Position numbers and translations under genes: made by a program. A stretch of DNA of 64,000 nucleotides from SIG673 sp045638685 (GTDB lineage: Bacteria > Bacillota > Clostridia > Oscillospirales > CAG-272): the NCBI GenBank assembly GCA_045638685.1, contig JAZUBT010000007.1, positions 1-64,000 of the forward strand, in the 5' to 3' direction. Shown here one piece after another: positions 1 through 7,204 of the stretch. Position 1 is the first letter of the stretch. Each line of letters starts with the position of its first letter. The notes below the pieces were generated by a model. That model was not told the origin of the DNA, made no database searches, and worked only from the letters and a program-made list of their open reading frames with translations.

Positions 1-491
1 TGGTCATCAATAAGAATATAGTTTGAATTATGTCTTTTCGCAAGTGCCAAGACTTCTGCATTATCTGCCAATACACTCTCCATTGTACACCATTCATCAT
101 CCAAACGATTTTCAATGGCATTTGCATATTTCTTTATGTTATTAAAGTGGTTTCTGATATATTTCTCGCTCATTACAAGGCAGAAATATTTGATGCTTTC
201 AAGATATTCGGAGTCAAATTCATTTTGCCAATCAAACGGAATATAGCAACCTTCAACAATTAAGTTCTGCTTGTTCTCAATTGCAGTTTTAATCATTTCA
301 CGAACAATAGGCCATAAGTATGCGGTTAAATCCTTATCGTCGCTCATTGGAGTGAGTTTGGTGTTTCCGCTACGAATCAACCCCATTTTAAGGTGGTCGA
401 TTGAGAGATATGGGTATTTATATTTTTCGAGCAACTTTTGAGCAAGTGCAGTTTTGCCTGTGTGCGATGCTCCCGTTATTAAAACAATCAT
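1..491 (-). CDS. P-loop kinase-like NTPase, C-terminus cut by window edge
   Basis: The reading frame starts with ATG at 491 on the minus strand and runs without a stop to base 1, so about 163 N-terminal residues are present. Residues 6-13 read GASHTGKT, a Walker A loop right at the N-terminus, as in small-molecule kinases and predicted AAA-type kinases. LIVEGCY near residue 80 looks like the second beta strand of that fold. An AAGGTGAG ribosome binding site lies about 7 bases upstream and a promoter further up. The substrate cannot be read from the sequence. It is similar in style to putative 2-phosphoglycerate-kinase-like or zeta-toxin-like ATPases, but this is only an inference. It is transcribed away from the glucosyltransferase gene and separated from it by a strong hairpin terminator. 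Confidence 0.75.
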   Translation of the reverse strand, partial: MIVLITGASHTGKTALAQKLLEKYKYPYLSIDHLKMGLIRSGNTKLTPMSDDKDLTAYLWPIVREMIKTAIENKQNLIVEGCYIPFDWQNEFDSEYLESIKYFCLVMSEKYIRNHFNNIKKYANAIENRLDDEWCTMESVLADNAEVLALAKRHNSNYILIDD

Positions 492-527
492 TATCTCACC
501 TTCAAATTCTTATTTATCGGTGAGTTT

Positions 528-556
528 ATTATATCAAAAAAATATGAATAATTAAA
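528..556 (-). promoter_or_regulatory. Sigma-A-type promoter of the truncated kinase
   Basis: On the minus strand a perfect TATAAT (528-533) preceded by TGA forms an extended -10 element. A weak -35 (TTTAAT, 551-556) lies 17 bases upstream. The distance to the ATG at 491 is about 30 bases from the expected start of transcription. Confidence 0.5.
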
Positions 557-577
557 GTTGTTTCGCATAGAGAAAGG

Positions 578-608
578 AAAACTCGGCTTTTAATAAAAGC
601 CGAGTTTT
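578..608 (-). terminator. Rho-independent terminator after the glucosyltransferase gene
   Basis: A 14-bp perfect inverted repeat (578-591 with 595-608, 3-base loop) has a GC core CTCGGC and A/T flanks, so it can work in both directions. It lies 60 bases past the stop of the minus-strand glucosyltransferase gene and before the promoter of the kinase. Confidence 0.85.
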
Positions 609-667
609 ATAAAGTATTCAATTTAAATCCCTATGAGAATAGCGCTTTTCGCTCGTATTTTCTATTT

Positions 668-1774
668 TTACATTTCGGAAATTATAAATTCGGCAAGTCT
701 GTTTGCGGCGTCAGTCTTTCCTATCGCTTTTGCGGCACTTGACATATTTTCTCTTACCTTTTTTTCAGAGAAAAACTGCCACACAAGCTCCGGAGCGGGA
801 CAGTTTTCCGAAACGGCCATTGCTGCTCCGCTGTTAAGAAGAAACGTAAGGTTTCTTTCCTCGTGTCCCGGTATAGGATTTACTAAAATCATAGGAAGGC
901 CCTTTGAAAGCGACTCAGAAATGGAAAGACCTCCGGGCTTTGTTATAATACAGTCGGACGCATCCATAAGCAGGCTTACCTTATCGGTATAACCGAGCTT
1001 TAACGTTTTATGGCGTAGCTTTGTATCTCTGAGCTTATTAAGCTCCTCCTCGGAATTTCCGCATACAACCGCCATTTGGAAGCATTTATTGACCTTATCA
1101 ATCGCCTTCACCGTTCTCGTTATGCTTCCGTATCCCATACTGCCGCTCATAACTGTAATAAGAGGCTTATCGGGATAAAATCCGAGAAGCTTTTTCGCTC
1201 TCGCTTTATTGGTTTTCACAGAAAATTCAGCTCGAAGCGGGATACCAAACGGTAAAATCTGACTTTCCCTGAAGCCTTTTTTTCTGCACTGCCACAAAAG
1301 TCTTTCTGACGGAGTAACGATATAATTAAAGTCGGTTACGTCCTCCCAATACGGATGAACCGTGAAATCGGTTATAATCCCCACCGTTTTAGCTCTTATC
1401 AGTCCCTTGCGCTTTAAAGCAACAACGGAAAGAGCCGCAAAAACGTGTGTACAAACGATAACGTCGGGATTATAGTCGGAAATATATTCGTTAAGCTTAG
1501 GAGCAATCAAGCTGCAAAGCTTAAGTATTGCCGAATTAGGGTTTGCCTTTCTATTTTCAAGTCTGCTATACGTACTTGCGTAGCTACTCGAAAGAGCATC
1601 TACCGAAAGAAGATAGCCCTTGGAAACGACCATTCCGAGAAATTTATTGATGCAGTAGCAGACGTCAACCGTCCGAGAGTCTGCTCCGCTTGCTTTGATG
1701 GCAGTGTGAAGCGCCATTGCAGTCGAATTATGTCCTTGACCGGTTGAAACTGTCAGAATTAATACCTTTTTCAT
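668..1774 (-). CDS. Processive diacylglycerol glucosyltransferase-like GT28 protein (MGDG synthase family)
   Basis: A 368-residue glycosyltransferase related to UgtP/YpfP and plant MGDG synthase, which transfer sugar from UDP-glucose or UDP-galactose to diacylglycerol at the inner membrane face. The N-terminal half has the acceptor-domain motif STGQGHNSTA (residues 10-19), typical of the MGDG_synth domain. The C-terminal half holds the GT28 nucleotide-sugar site, with VMSGSMGYGS near residue 210 and KPGGLSISES near residue 280, followed by PGHEERN. The length fits the family. It stands alone, divergent from the cysteine desulfurase gene. The family call is firm; the sugar donor and number of sugars added are inferred. 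It may make glycolipid anchors for lipoteichoic acid or membrane glycolipids. Confidence 0.85.
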   Translation of the reverse strand: MKKVLILTVSTGQGHNSTAMALHTAIKASGADSRTVDVCYCINKFLGMVVSKGYLLSVDALSSSYASTYSRLENRKANPNSAILKLCSLIAPKLNEYISDYNPDVIVCTHVFAALSVVALKRKGLIRAKTVGIITDFTVHPYWEDVTDFNYIVTPSERLLWQCRKKGFRESQILPFGIPLRAEFSVKTNKARAKKLLGFYPDKPLITVMSGSMGYGSITRTVKAIDKVNKCFQMAVVCGNSEEELNKLRDTKLRHKTLKLGYTDKVSLLMDASDCIITKPGGLSISESLSKGLPMILVNPIPGHEERNLTFLLNSGAAMAVSENCPAPELVWQFFSEKKVRENMSSAAKAIGKTDAANRLAEFIISEM

Positions 1775-1913
1775 TGGCTCTCCCTTTCTTATGTTAATTA
1801 TTAATATTTTACTATAAATTAATTAATAAAATAAGCATTAAATAAAAAATTAATTGTAAAACATATTTCGGGGGCTTAAAACACTATATAAAATTATATT
1901 ATAAACGTCGCTA

Positions 1914-1942
1914 TTGACAAAGGAGCGGCTTCGTGGTACAAT
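1914..1942 (+). promoter_or_regulatory. Sigma-A promoter of cysteine desulfurase
   Basis: A consensus TTGACA (1914-1919), a 17-bp spacer and TACAAT (1937-1942) stand 35 bases before the ATG at 1977. This makes the upstream in-frame ATG at 1914 impossible as a start, since it lies inside the promoter. Confidence 0.85.
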
Positions 1943-1976
1943 ATTAGCGATATGTTTTTACTTTTGGAGAAAATTT

Positions 1977-3179
1977 ATGCAAACCATTTATTTTGATAAT
2001 TCCGCAACCACCGCCCCTTGCGCAGAAGCAATTTCCGCTATGGAAAAAGCAGTGAGAGAGGTGTACGGAAACCCCTCCTCTCTTCATAATGCGGGCAGAG
2101 AGGCGGCAGAGCTTTTACTAAGCTCAAGAAACGAGATTTTAAAGGCGCTTCACGGAGAAAAAATAACTCCCCTTCTTCCGAGAAAAAGTGGATTTAAAAG
2201 CGGAAAAGGCGTCGGAAAGCTTATTTTTACCGCAAGTGGAACGGAAAGCAACAATTTAGCTATATTCGGAACGCTTGAAAAGTGCAAAATCAAAAATCCG
2301 AGGATAATAACCACCGACAGCGAGCACCCCTCCGTTCTTGAGCCTATCGAAAAGCTTAAATCCTGCGGTGCAGAGGTCGTAAAGCTTTCAACGAATGGCG
2401 GAAAAATAGATATTGACGAGCTTAAAGCCGCGCTGACACCGAACACCGTTCTTATATCTATAATGTACGTAAATAATGAAACCGGCGCGATATATAACGT
2501 TCCGGAGGCTTTTAAAACCGCCAAGCAGATGTGTCCCGACGTTGTTTGTCATACCGACTGCGTTCAGGCATTTCAGAAGGTTCCGTTTACACCCGCTTCT
2601 CTTTTTGCCGATATGATAACTTTAAGCGGACATAAGGTTCATGCTCCCAAAGGCGTTGGCGCTTTATGGGTAAAGGACGAGCTTATCGCTAAAGGCAGGC
2701 CGCTTCCCTATATACTTGGCGGCGGTCAGGAGGACGCATTCCGTTCAGGAACTGAAAATATCCCCGGTATTGCCGCGTTTGCCGCCGCTATAAAGGCTAA
2801 CGGCTCTGACAACGCCTTTAAGCTTTTTTTCGAGAAAACTGCCGCTTTACGCGCTTTAATTACCGATAATCTTCCCGAAAACGTAAGATTAAATCAGCCG
2901 AAGGGCGCTTTCACACCTCATATCTTAAGTCTTACGTTGCCTACTAAAAAGAGCCAACCTATGCTTAACTACCTTTCAGCGGAAAATATTTATATTTCCT
3001 CCGGCTCCGCTTGTTCCTCTCATAAAAATACCGTCAGCCACGTTTTAACTGCCTACGGTCTTTCAAATGACGAGGCAGACAGAACTATTAGAGTAAGCAT
3101 TGATACCACTAACACCGAGGACGAGGTAAAGTTTTTCTCTGAAAAGCTTACAGAGGGCATAAAAAAGCTTGCAAAATAA
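1977..3179 (+). CDS. Cysteine desulfurase (NifS/IscS family)
   Basis: A 400-residue PLP enzyme that removes sulfur from cysteine as enzyme persulfide for Fe-S clusters or thiolated tRNA. The start at 1977 has GGAG 7 bases upstream. Visible motifs are FDNSATT at the N-terminus, GNPSSLH, the PLP phosphate-binding ASGTESNN, the PLP lysine in SGHKVHAPKG, and the mobile-loop catalytic cysteine in SSGSACSS. The region between the first helix and the TASGTESNN strand holds about 18 extra residues (ITPLLPRKSG onward) compared with the usual family layout. The tail after the catalytic loop is short. No iscU, nifU or thiI gene follows, so its sulfur acceptor is not shown by context. Confidence 0.92.
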   Translation: MQTIYFDNSATTAPCAEAISAMEKAVREVYGNPSSLHNAGREAAELLLSSRNEILKALHGEKITPLLPRKSGFKSGKGVGKLIFTASGTESNNLAIFGTLEKCKIKNPRIITTDSEHPSVLEPIEKLKSCGAEVVKLSTNGGKIDIDELKAALTPNTVLISIMYVNNETGAIYNVPEAFKTAKQMCPDVVCHTDCVQAFQKVPFTPASLFADMITLSGHKVHAPKGVGALWVKDELIAKGRPLPYILGGGQEDAFRSGTENIPGIAAFAAAIKANGSDNAFKLFFEKTAALRALITDNLPENVRLNQPKGAFTPHILSLTLPTKKSQPMLNYLSAENIYISSGSACSSHKNTVSHVLTAYGLSNDEADRTIRVSIDTTNTEDEVKFFSEKLTEGIKKLAK

Positions 3180-3237
3180 TTAAGCTGCCGTTTTTATAAT
3201 CAAAATCCTAATACCCTCAAAACAAATTATACCAAAT

Positions 3238-3269
3238 AAAAAGGAGCCGATTTTTCTCGGCTCCTTTTT
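3238..3269. terminator. Bidirectional terminator between cysteine desulfurase and spoIIIAH
   Basis: A 13-bp perfect inverted repeat (3238-3250 with 3257-3269, 6-base loop) with GC core GGAGCCGA and A/T runs on both sides serves both convergent genes. Confidence 0.88.
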
Positions 3270-3302
3270 AATTTAATGTATTTTTACCTTATAAGTATTT
3301 TT

Positions 3303-3893
3303 TTAATATTTTTCGGTTATTTTAATGTTTTCGGGGGCAATGTTTGCCTGCTCATAGACGATTTCCATTATCTGGACAACCTGATTCTGCATAAGAGGCC
3401 CATCGGTTTTTACTACGACGTTTGCCTTTCCGTTGTTAATTACGGCAACGCACTCCGCAAAGCCTTTGGCTCTTATAAGAGACTCGATGTTGGCCTCCGA
3501 AGCTATCTCGTCTGCTATTCTCGCTACGTCCGCAATAGCGTCCGTCTTTGCGCTCTCAATAGCGCTATCGCTGTCTATTACAAGCTGAAGAACCTCAAGC
3601 GCCTCGTCTCTTGCCTGCTGACGGCTTATCTGTACCGATGCGAAATAGCTTGCGGCGTTTTCGCTTGTTCCGTCAGTATTTCCTCCTGTTTCCGCGCTAT
3701 CTCCGGGTGTTACGTTATCAACCGGCGGCGCGGTATCGTCAGGCATACTTGTTCCCGAATAAAGCGCCCAATTTAAGCATATCGCCACAGCAATAACCAA
3801 AACCGATATACATATTGCAAGGTTGCGTTTTCCGAGCTTTTTTATACCTCCCGTAATATTTTCAGCGCTGCTTTTAAGTTTTTCTCCTATCAC
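3303..3893 (-). CDS. spoIIIAH: Stage III sporulation protein AH (SpoIIIAH)
   Basis: A 196-residue sporulation protein. It has a short basic N-terminus, one membrane segment at about residues 26-43, a Pro/Thr/Gly-rich linker, then the YscJ/FliF-like ring-building domain with SRQQARDEAL near residue 90 and NVVVKTDG and PENIKI near the end. SpoIIIAH is placed in the mother-cell membrane and pairs with SpoIIQ to form the channel to the forespore. The start is GTG at 3893, supported by AAAGGAGG 8-9 bases upstream. In most endospore formers it is the last gene of spoIIIAA-AH. Here it stands alone: no other spoIIIA gene is within several kb on either side. I could not find a convincing sigma-E or sigma-G promoter in the 180 bases upstream. 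Confidence 0.9.
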   Translation of the reverse strand: MIGEKLKSSAENITGGIKKLGKRNLAICISVLVIAVAICLNWALYSGTSMPDDTAPPVDNVTPGDSAETGGNTDGTSENAASYFASVQISRQQARDEALEVLQLVIDSDSAIESAKTDAIADVARIADEIASEANIESLIRAKGFAECVAVINNGKANVVVKTDGPLMQNQVVQIMEIVYEQANIAPENIKITEKY

Positions 3894-3974
3894 AGTCTTT
3901 TTCCTCCTTTTTGGAATTTTTATACTACATTATATTCCGGTAGAGCTTATTTAAGAACCGATATAAAAAATTTT

Positions 3975-4003
3975 TTCACTTTTTTTAGCCTTTCGCATAT
4001 AAT
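3975..4003 (+). promoter_or_regulatory. Promoter of the 90-residue unknown protein
   Basis: TTCACT (3975-3980), a 17-bp spacer and a perfect TATAAT (3998-4003) lie 77 bases upstream of the ATG at 4080. The -35 matches the consensus at 4 of 6 positions. Confidence 0.55.
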
Positions 4004-4079
4004 ATTATAGATTTTATGGCGTAATATAAATATATTCAAACAACCGACCTATTCATTACATACAGAACGGAGAAATTTT

Positions 4080-4352
4080 ATGGTAGAACTTAAGCTTAAT
4101 ATAGACGGAATAGATTTCGTCTCTCTTATTCCGGTTTTAATGCCTATGGTTATTAAAAACAAAATCGCCGCGAAAGCGGCGCAGCTTACAATAGAACTAA
4201 AGTTAAAAAACATGTCAGATCAGGAAAAAAACGCGTGCGTTGTAAATTTCCTGCACGAGCATAAAAATCAGATAATAGAAAGCCTTAATGAATTTGTTAA
4301 AAACAAGGGAGTAAAGGGCTTTATCTGTAATTTTGATGCGGATATTTTATAA
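4080..4352 (+). CDS. Small protein of unknown function, 90 residues
   Basis: A short open frame with a well-placed GGAG ribosome binding site 9 bases upstream and a promoter, so it is probably a real gene. The product is soluble or peripheral. It begins MVELKLNIDG, has a moderately hydrophobic stretch at residues 10-35 (SLIPVLMPMVI, then KAAQLTIEL), and a Lys/Asn-rich second half. No domain is recognised. The hydrophobic stretch is broken by lysines, so a membrane helix is uncertain. It lies between the divergent spoIIIAH and the convergent dxs, and may be a lineage-specific sporulation or envelope protein, but nothing in the sequence proves that. Confidence 0.6.
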   Translation: MVELKLNIDGIDFVSLIPVLMPMVIKNKIAAKAAQLTIELKLKNMSDQEKNACVVNFLHEHKNQIIESLNEFVKNKGVKGFICNFDADIL

Positions 4353-4460
4353 AATTTCTATTTTATATAAAGCTGTTCGTTATAACTTTGACTTTATTAA
4401 CTCTTTTATTTAAAAACGGCGGCAACAACCTGCGTCTATGGTAAAAATTATATATAAAAG

Positions 4461-4490
4461 AAAGAGCAAAACTCAAAAGTTTTGCTCTTT
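4461..4490. terminator. Terminator shared by dxs and the 90-residue gene
   Basis: A 13-bp perfect inverted repeat (4461-4473 with 4478-4490, loop CAAA), with AGAGCAAAACT as stem, lies between two convergent genes and is followed by A/T runs on both sides. Confidence 0.85.
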
Positions 4491-4502
4491 TATTATGCTT
4501 TT

Positions 4503-6368
4503 TTATTCAAGCAGCTTCTTTACTCTCTCCGCGATTTTTTCGCCCGTAAGCGAGTATTTGTCGTAGAGAGCTGTAAGCTCTGCGTGAGGCGGAAAATCTC
4601 CGTCAATAGCCGCTATTTCTATTACAGGAAGCTTTTTGCCCATTTCCGTAAAGGCTGTAACGATGCTTTCCGATACTCCGCCCGTTTTTATCTGTTCCTC
4701 GGCAAAGAATATAAGCTCACTGCCCTCGCAGAAGCGCCAAAGCTCCTCGTAGTCTATCGGTTTAACCTTTTTCAGTGAAACTACTTTAACCTTGTAATCA
4801 GCCGAAAGCAGCATAGAAGCATCAAATACGGATTTCGTCGTTCTTCCGTAGGTTATAAGAGTAACTTCCCTACCGCTACCCGAAACAGAGTACCTTAAAT
4901 TTTTGGTATCGGTAAGCTTTTCTCTTAAATAAGAGCATTCGGCGCCTCTCGGATACCTTATAGCCACGGGACCGTCAAGCTTTATCGCTTCTTCAAGCAT
5001 ATAGTGAATGTCCGTGTAGTTTTCGGGGGTATAAACGGTCATTCCTGGAATTTGAAGCAGAAACGCGCAGTCGAAAATACCCTGATGGGTAATACCGTCG
5101 CCCGGAACGAAGCCGGCACGGTCGATAGCAAATATTACGTGTAGCTTTTGCATAGCAACGTCGTGTATTATCTGGTCGTACGCTCTCTGTAAAAAGCTGG
5201 AATAAATTGCAACGACGGGAATTTTTCCCGCAGCAGCAAGACCTGCGGCAAAGGTTACAGCGTGTCCTTCGGCAATACCGACGTCAAAAAATCTATCCTT
5301 AAATCTTTCTCTGAAGGTGCTAAGCCCAGTTCCCTCGCACATCGCGGCGGTTATGGCGAGTATCCCCATGTTTTCACTTGCAAACCATTGAAGGCTTTTG
5401 CCAAAGCTTCTCGAAAAGCTACCAACGTCTCCGTTTTCCTTTACGGCAATCCCCTTTTCCTTATCAAACTTACCTACGGAATGATAAAGGTCGGGACAGT
5501 TTTCCGCCGGGAGATAGCCTTTTCCTTTTTTTGTACAAACGTGAACGATAACGGGCTTTTCAAGATATTTAGACTCTCTGAAAACAGCCTCAAGCTTTTT
5601 TATGTTATGACCGTCAACAGGTCCTATATAGTCCATTCCAAGCTGCTCAAAAAGATTGGTTTTAAAGACGAGTCTCTTAATAAAATCCTTGATTTTCCTT
5701 GAAACAAAGGCAATAGGACGTCCTATTCCGCGCATCTTTTTAAGTCCGCGCTTAAATCTACGCTTGAACTTAAAATATTTTACGCTTGTACGAAGTCTGC
5801 TAAAATAATCAGATACTCCGCCGACGTTTTTGGAAATAGACATTTCGTTGTCGTTAAGGATAATAATCAGCTTTAAACCGGATTTCGAAGCGTTATTTAT
5901 CGCTTCGTATATCATTCCGTTGGTAAAGGAACCGTCTCCAACAACCGCTACGGCATAATTTTCTCCTCCGGACAGCTTGTTCGCCTCAGCAAAGCCAAGC
6001 GCGGCGGAAATTGACGTTCCGCTGTGGCCTCCGCCAAAAAAGTCATAATCACTCTCCTGTCTAAGCTGAAATCCCGATACTCCACCGACGTTTCTGAGCG
6101 CAGAAAAGCCTTCCGAACGACCTGAAAGCATTTTATGAACGTAGCTTTGATGCCCAACGTCAAAAATAAGCTTATCGTGCGGAAGTGAAAAAACTCTATG
6201 AATAGCTATTGTAAGCTCAACAACTCCGAGATTTGAAGCAAGATGCCCTCCGTTATTACTTACCGCGGTAAGTATATTCTCTCTTAACGACTCGGAAAGC
6301 TCTGAAAGCTGCTCGTAAGTCATTGATTTTAAATCAAAAGGCTCACCCGAACTAATATTAAAATTCAT
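4503..6368 (-). CDS. dxs: 1-deoxy-D-xylulose-5-phosphate synthase
   Basis: A 621-residue thiamine-diphosphate enzyme that condenses pyruvate and glyceraldehyde-3-phosphate, the entry step of the MEP isoprenoid pathway and a source for thiamine and pyridoxal. Visible marks are DVGHQSYVHK near residue 70, the ThDP site GDGSFTNGM near 145-155 with its NN partner, and the transketolase pyrimidine domain FFDVGIAEGHAVTFAAG near residue 360. The C-terminal transketolase domain is complete. Residues 200-235 form a very basic loop (KFKRRFKRGLKK), which is where DXS proteins vary most. The ribosome binding site is weak. The gene stands alone, without xseB, ispA or the other MEP genes. A leader of about 157 nt separates it from its promoter. 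Confidence 0.96.
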   Translation of the reverse strand: MNFNISSGEPFDLKSMTYEQLSELSESLRENILTAVSNNGGHLASNLGVVELTIAIHRVFSLPHDKLIFDVGHQSYVHKMLSGRSEGFSALRNVGGVSGFQLRQESDYDFFGGGHSGTSISAALGFAEANKLSGGENYAVAVVGDGSFTNGMIYEAINNASKSGLKLIIILNDNEMSISKNVGGVSDYFSRLRTSVKYFKFKRRFKRGLKKMRGIGRPIAFVSRKIKDFIKRLVFKTNLFEQLGMDYIGPVDGHNIKKLEAVFRESKYLEKPVIVHVCTKKGKGYLPAENCPDLYHSVGKFDKEKGIAVKENGDVGSFSRSFGKSLQWFASENMGILAITAAMCEGTGLSTFRERFKDRFFDVGIAEGHAVTFAAGLAAAGKIPVVAIYSSFLQRAYDQIIHDVAMQKLHVIFAIDRAGFVPGDGITHQGIFDCAFLLQIPGMTVYTPENYTDIHYMLEEAIKLDGPVAIRYPRGAECSYLREKLTDTKNLRYSVSGSGREVTLITYGRTTKSVFDASMLLSADYKVKVVSLKKVKPIDYEELWRFCEGSELIFFAEEQIKTGGVSESIVTAFTEMGKKLPVIEIAAIDGDFPPHAELTALYDKYSLTGEKIAERVKKLLE

Positions 6369-6525
6369 ATATAAAAACTCACATTTCTTAAGTTAAGTGT
6401 ATCCGCAGATACGCGGATTATTCAAAGCGCCAACGAGCATAACACAATGAGAATATCTTTTTACAGATAAAAAGCCTTTTAAAATCCGAAATTTAATAAT
6501 TTAAAAAGCTTGGCGCGTATATTAT
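6369..6525 (-). promoter_or_regulatory. Long structured 5' leader of dxs, no known riboswitch recognised
   Basis: The predicted dxs transcript starts near 6525 and reaches the ATG after about 157 nt. On the minus strand GCGCCAA (6510-6516) can pair with TTGGCGC (6427-6433). It encloses a 10-bp arm (GCTTTTTAAA with TTTAAAAGGC) and a small arm (CTTTTT with AAAAAG). A further 6-bp hairpin (ATCCGC with GCGGAT) follows before the start codon. TPP-riboswitch landmarks are absent. The fold is by eye only. Confidence 0.4.
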
Positions 6526-6531
6526 ATATAT

Positions 6532-6560
6532 AATATAACATATTTTTATTTATTTGTCAA
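6532..6560 (-). promoter_or_regulatory. Sigma-A promoter of dxs
   Basis: On the minus strand a perfect TTGACA (6555-6560), a 17-bp spacer and TATATT (6532-6537) point toward dxs. Confidence 0.8.
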
Positions 6561-6668
6561 TGATTTTATTAAAAAGATGTTTTAGCACCGTAACGTGTGC
6601 CTGTTACCAAACAAGACGCCCTCGTGAAAAAATCCATACACGATAAAACATGCTGCCTTACGCCTACG

Positions 6669-6787
6669 TGCTGTGCAGCTTATTCAATGCCAAGGCATTG
6701 AAACTGGTTCTCGCTTACACCTTCTCTATGCAATAACAAAAACGCTCACAAGGAGCGTTTTTGTTATTGGTGGGGACAACTGGGATC
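6669..6787 (-). repeat. Distal copy of a 119-bp tandem duplication carrying the tRNA-Val 3' end
   Basis: This block matches 6830-6948 base for base except one position (6766 versus 6927); the period is 161. Read on the minus strand it holds the last part of tRNA-Val (T-arm 3' strand, acceptor strand, CCA), the terminator hairpin (6735-6765), a 20-base palindrome centred near 6692 (CAATGCC facing GGCATTG) and GCTGTGCAGC. The T-loop part reads TTCAGATC in place of TTCGATC, so no functional tRNA can form here. Upstream, 6561-6668 contains nothing I recognise. Confidence 0.9.
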
Positions 6788-6829
6788 TGAACCTAAAGCT
6801 GCACCAAGCCAATCGGTTATCTATATTTC

Positions 6830-6948
6830 TGCTGTGCAGCTTATTCAATGCCAAGGCATTGAAACTGGTTCTCGCTTACACCTTCTCTATGCAATAACAA
6901 AAACGCTCACAAGGAGCGTTTTTGTTGTTGGTGGGGACAACTGGGATC
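6830..6948 (-). repeat. Proximal copy of the 119-bp tandem duplication, overlapping the real tRNA-Val
   Basis: This copy includes the true 3' end of tRNA-Val (6929-6948), its terminator (6896-6926) and about 65 bases of downstream sequence ending at GCTGTGCAGC. A 42-bp non-repeated spacer (6788-6829) separates it from the distal copy. The near identity of the copies suggests a recent duplication. Confidence 0.9.
6896..6926 (-). terminator. Terminator of tRNA-Val
   Basis: A 13-bp stem (6896-6908 with 6914-6926, loop ACAAG) with core ACGCTC and U-rich 3' side starts 3 bases after the encoded CCA. An identical hairpin is duplicated at 6735-6765. Confidence 0.88.
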
Positions 6949-7005
6949 GAACCAGTGACCTTATGCATGTCAAGCATACACTCTAACCAGCTGAGCTATG
7001 CCCCC
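6929..7005 (-). tRNA. tRNA-Val (anticodon GAC), CCA encoded
   Basis: A complete cloverleaf of 77 nt on the minus strand. It has a 7-bp acceptor stem with one G-U pair, D-stem GCTC/GAGT, anticodon stem TATGC/GCATA with loop TTGACAT (anticodon GAC, reading GUC and GUU), T-stem ACTGG/CCAGT with loop TTCGATC, discriminator A and genomically encoded CCA (6929-6931). Promoter and terminator are close on each side, so it is a single-gene transcript. Confidence 0.95.
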
Positions 7006-7015
7006 GTGCTTATTT

Positions 7016-7044
7016 AGTTTACCACAATTAATAAAAAAAGTCAA
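7016..7044 (-). promoter_or_regulatory. Promoter of tRNA-Val
   Basis: TTGACT (7039-7044), a 17-bp spacer and TAAACT (7016-7021) on the minus strand put the transcription start within a few bases of the mature tRNA 5' end at 7005. Confidence 0.7.
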
Positions 7045-7204
7045 TGTTTATAGTGCACAAAATTAACCTGCTTTTTTTATTGTTTTTGTGAGTTCATTAA
7101 ACAAAATCACGCTAAAATAACCTTTTGCATAATATGAAGATAAAAGGTATCCGTTTTTTAATTAATTGTTTGCCGCTTTATGCGGCGGAATGGAGTTATG
7201 CAGT

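Noticed and set aside
6369..6525. TPP riboswitch before dxs
   Set aside because: Neither the CTGAGA nor the GATCTGGAT-type conserved segments are present, although the leader is structured.
6673..6897. Open frame of 74 codons across the tRNA-Val downstream region
   Set aside because: It is built from the two copies of the tandem repeat, including a terminator hairpin and tRNA tail, and has no ribosome binding site.
6669..6948. CRISPR-like or microsatellite array
   Set aside because: Only two long copies with a 42-bp spacer, tied to a tRNA 3' end; no cas genes.
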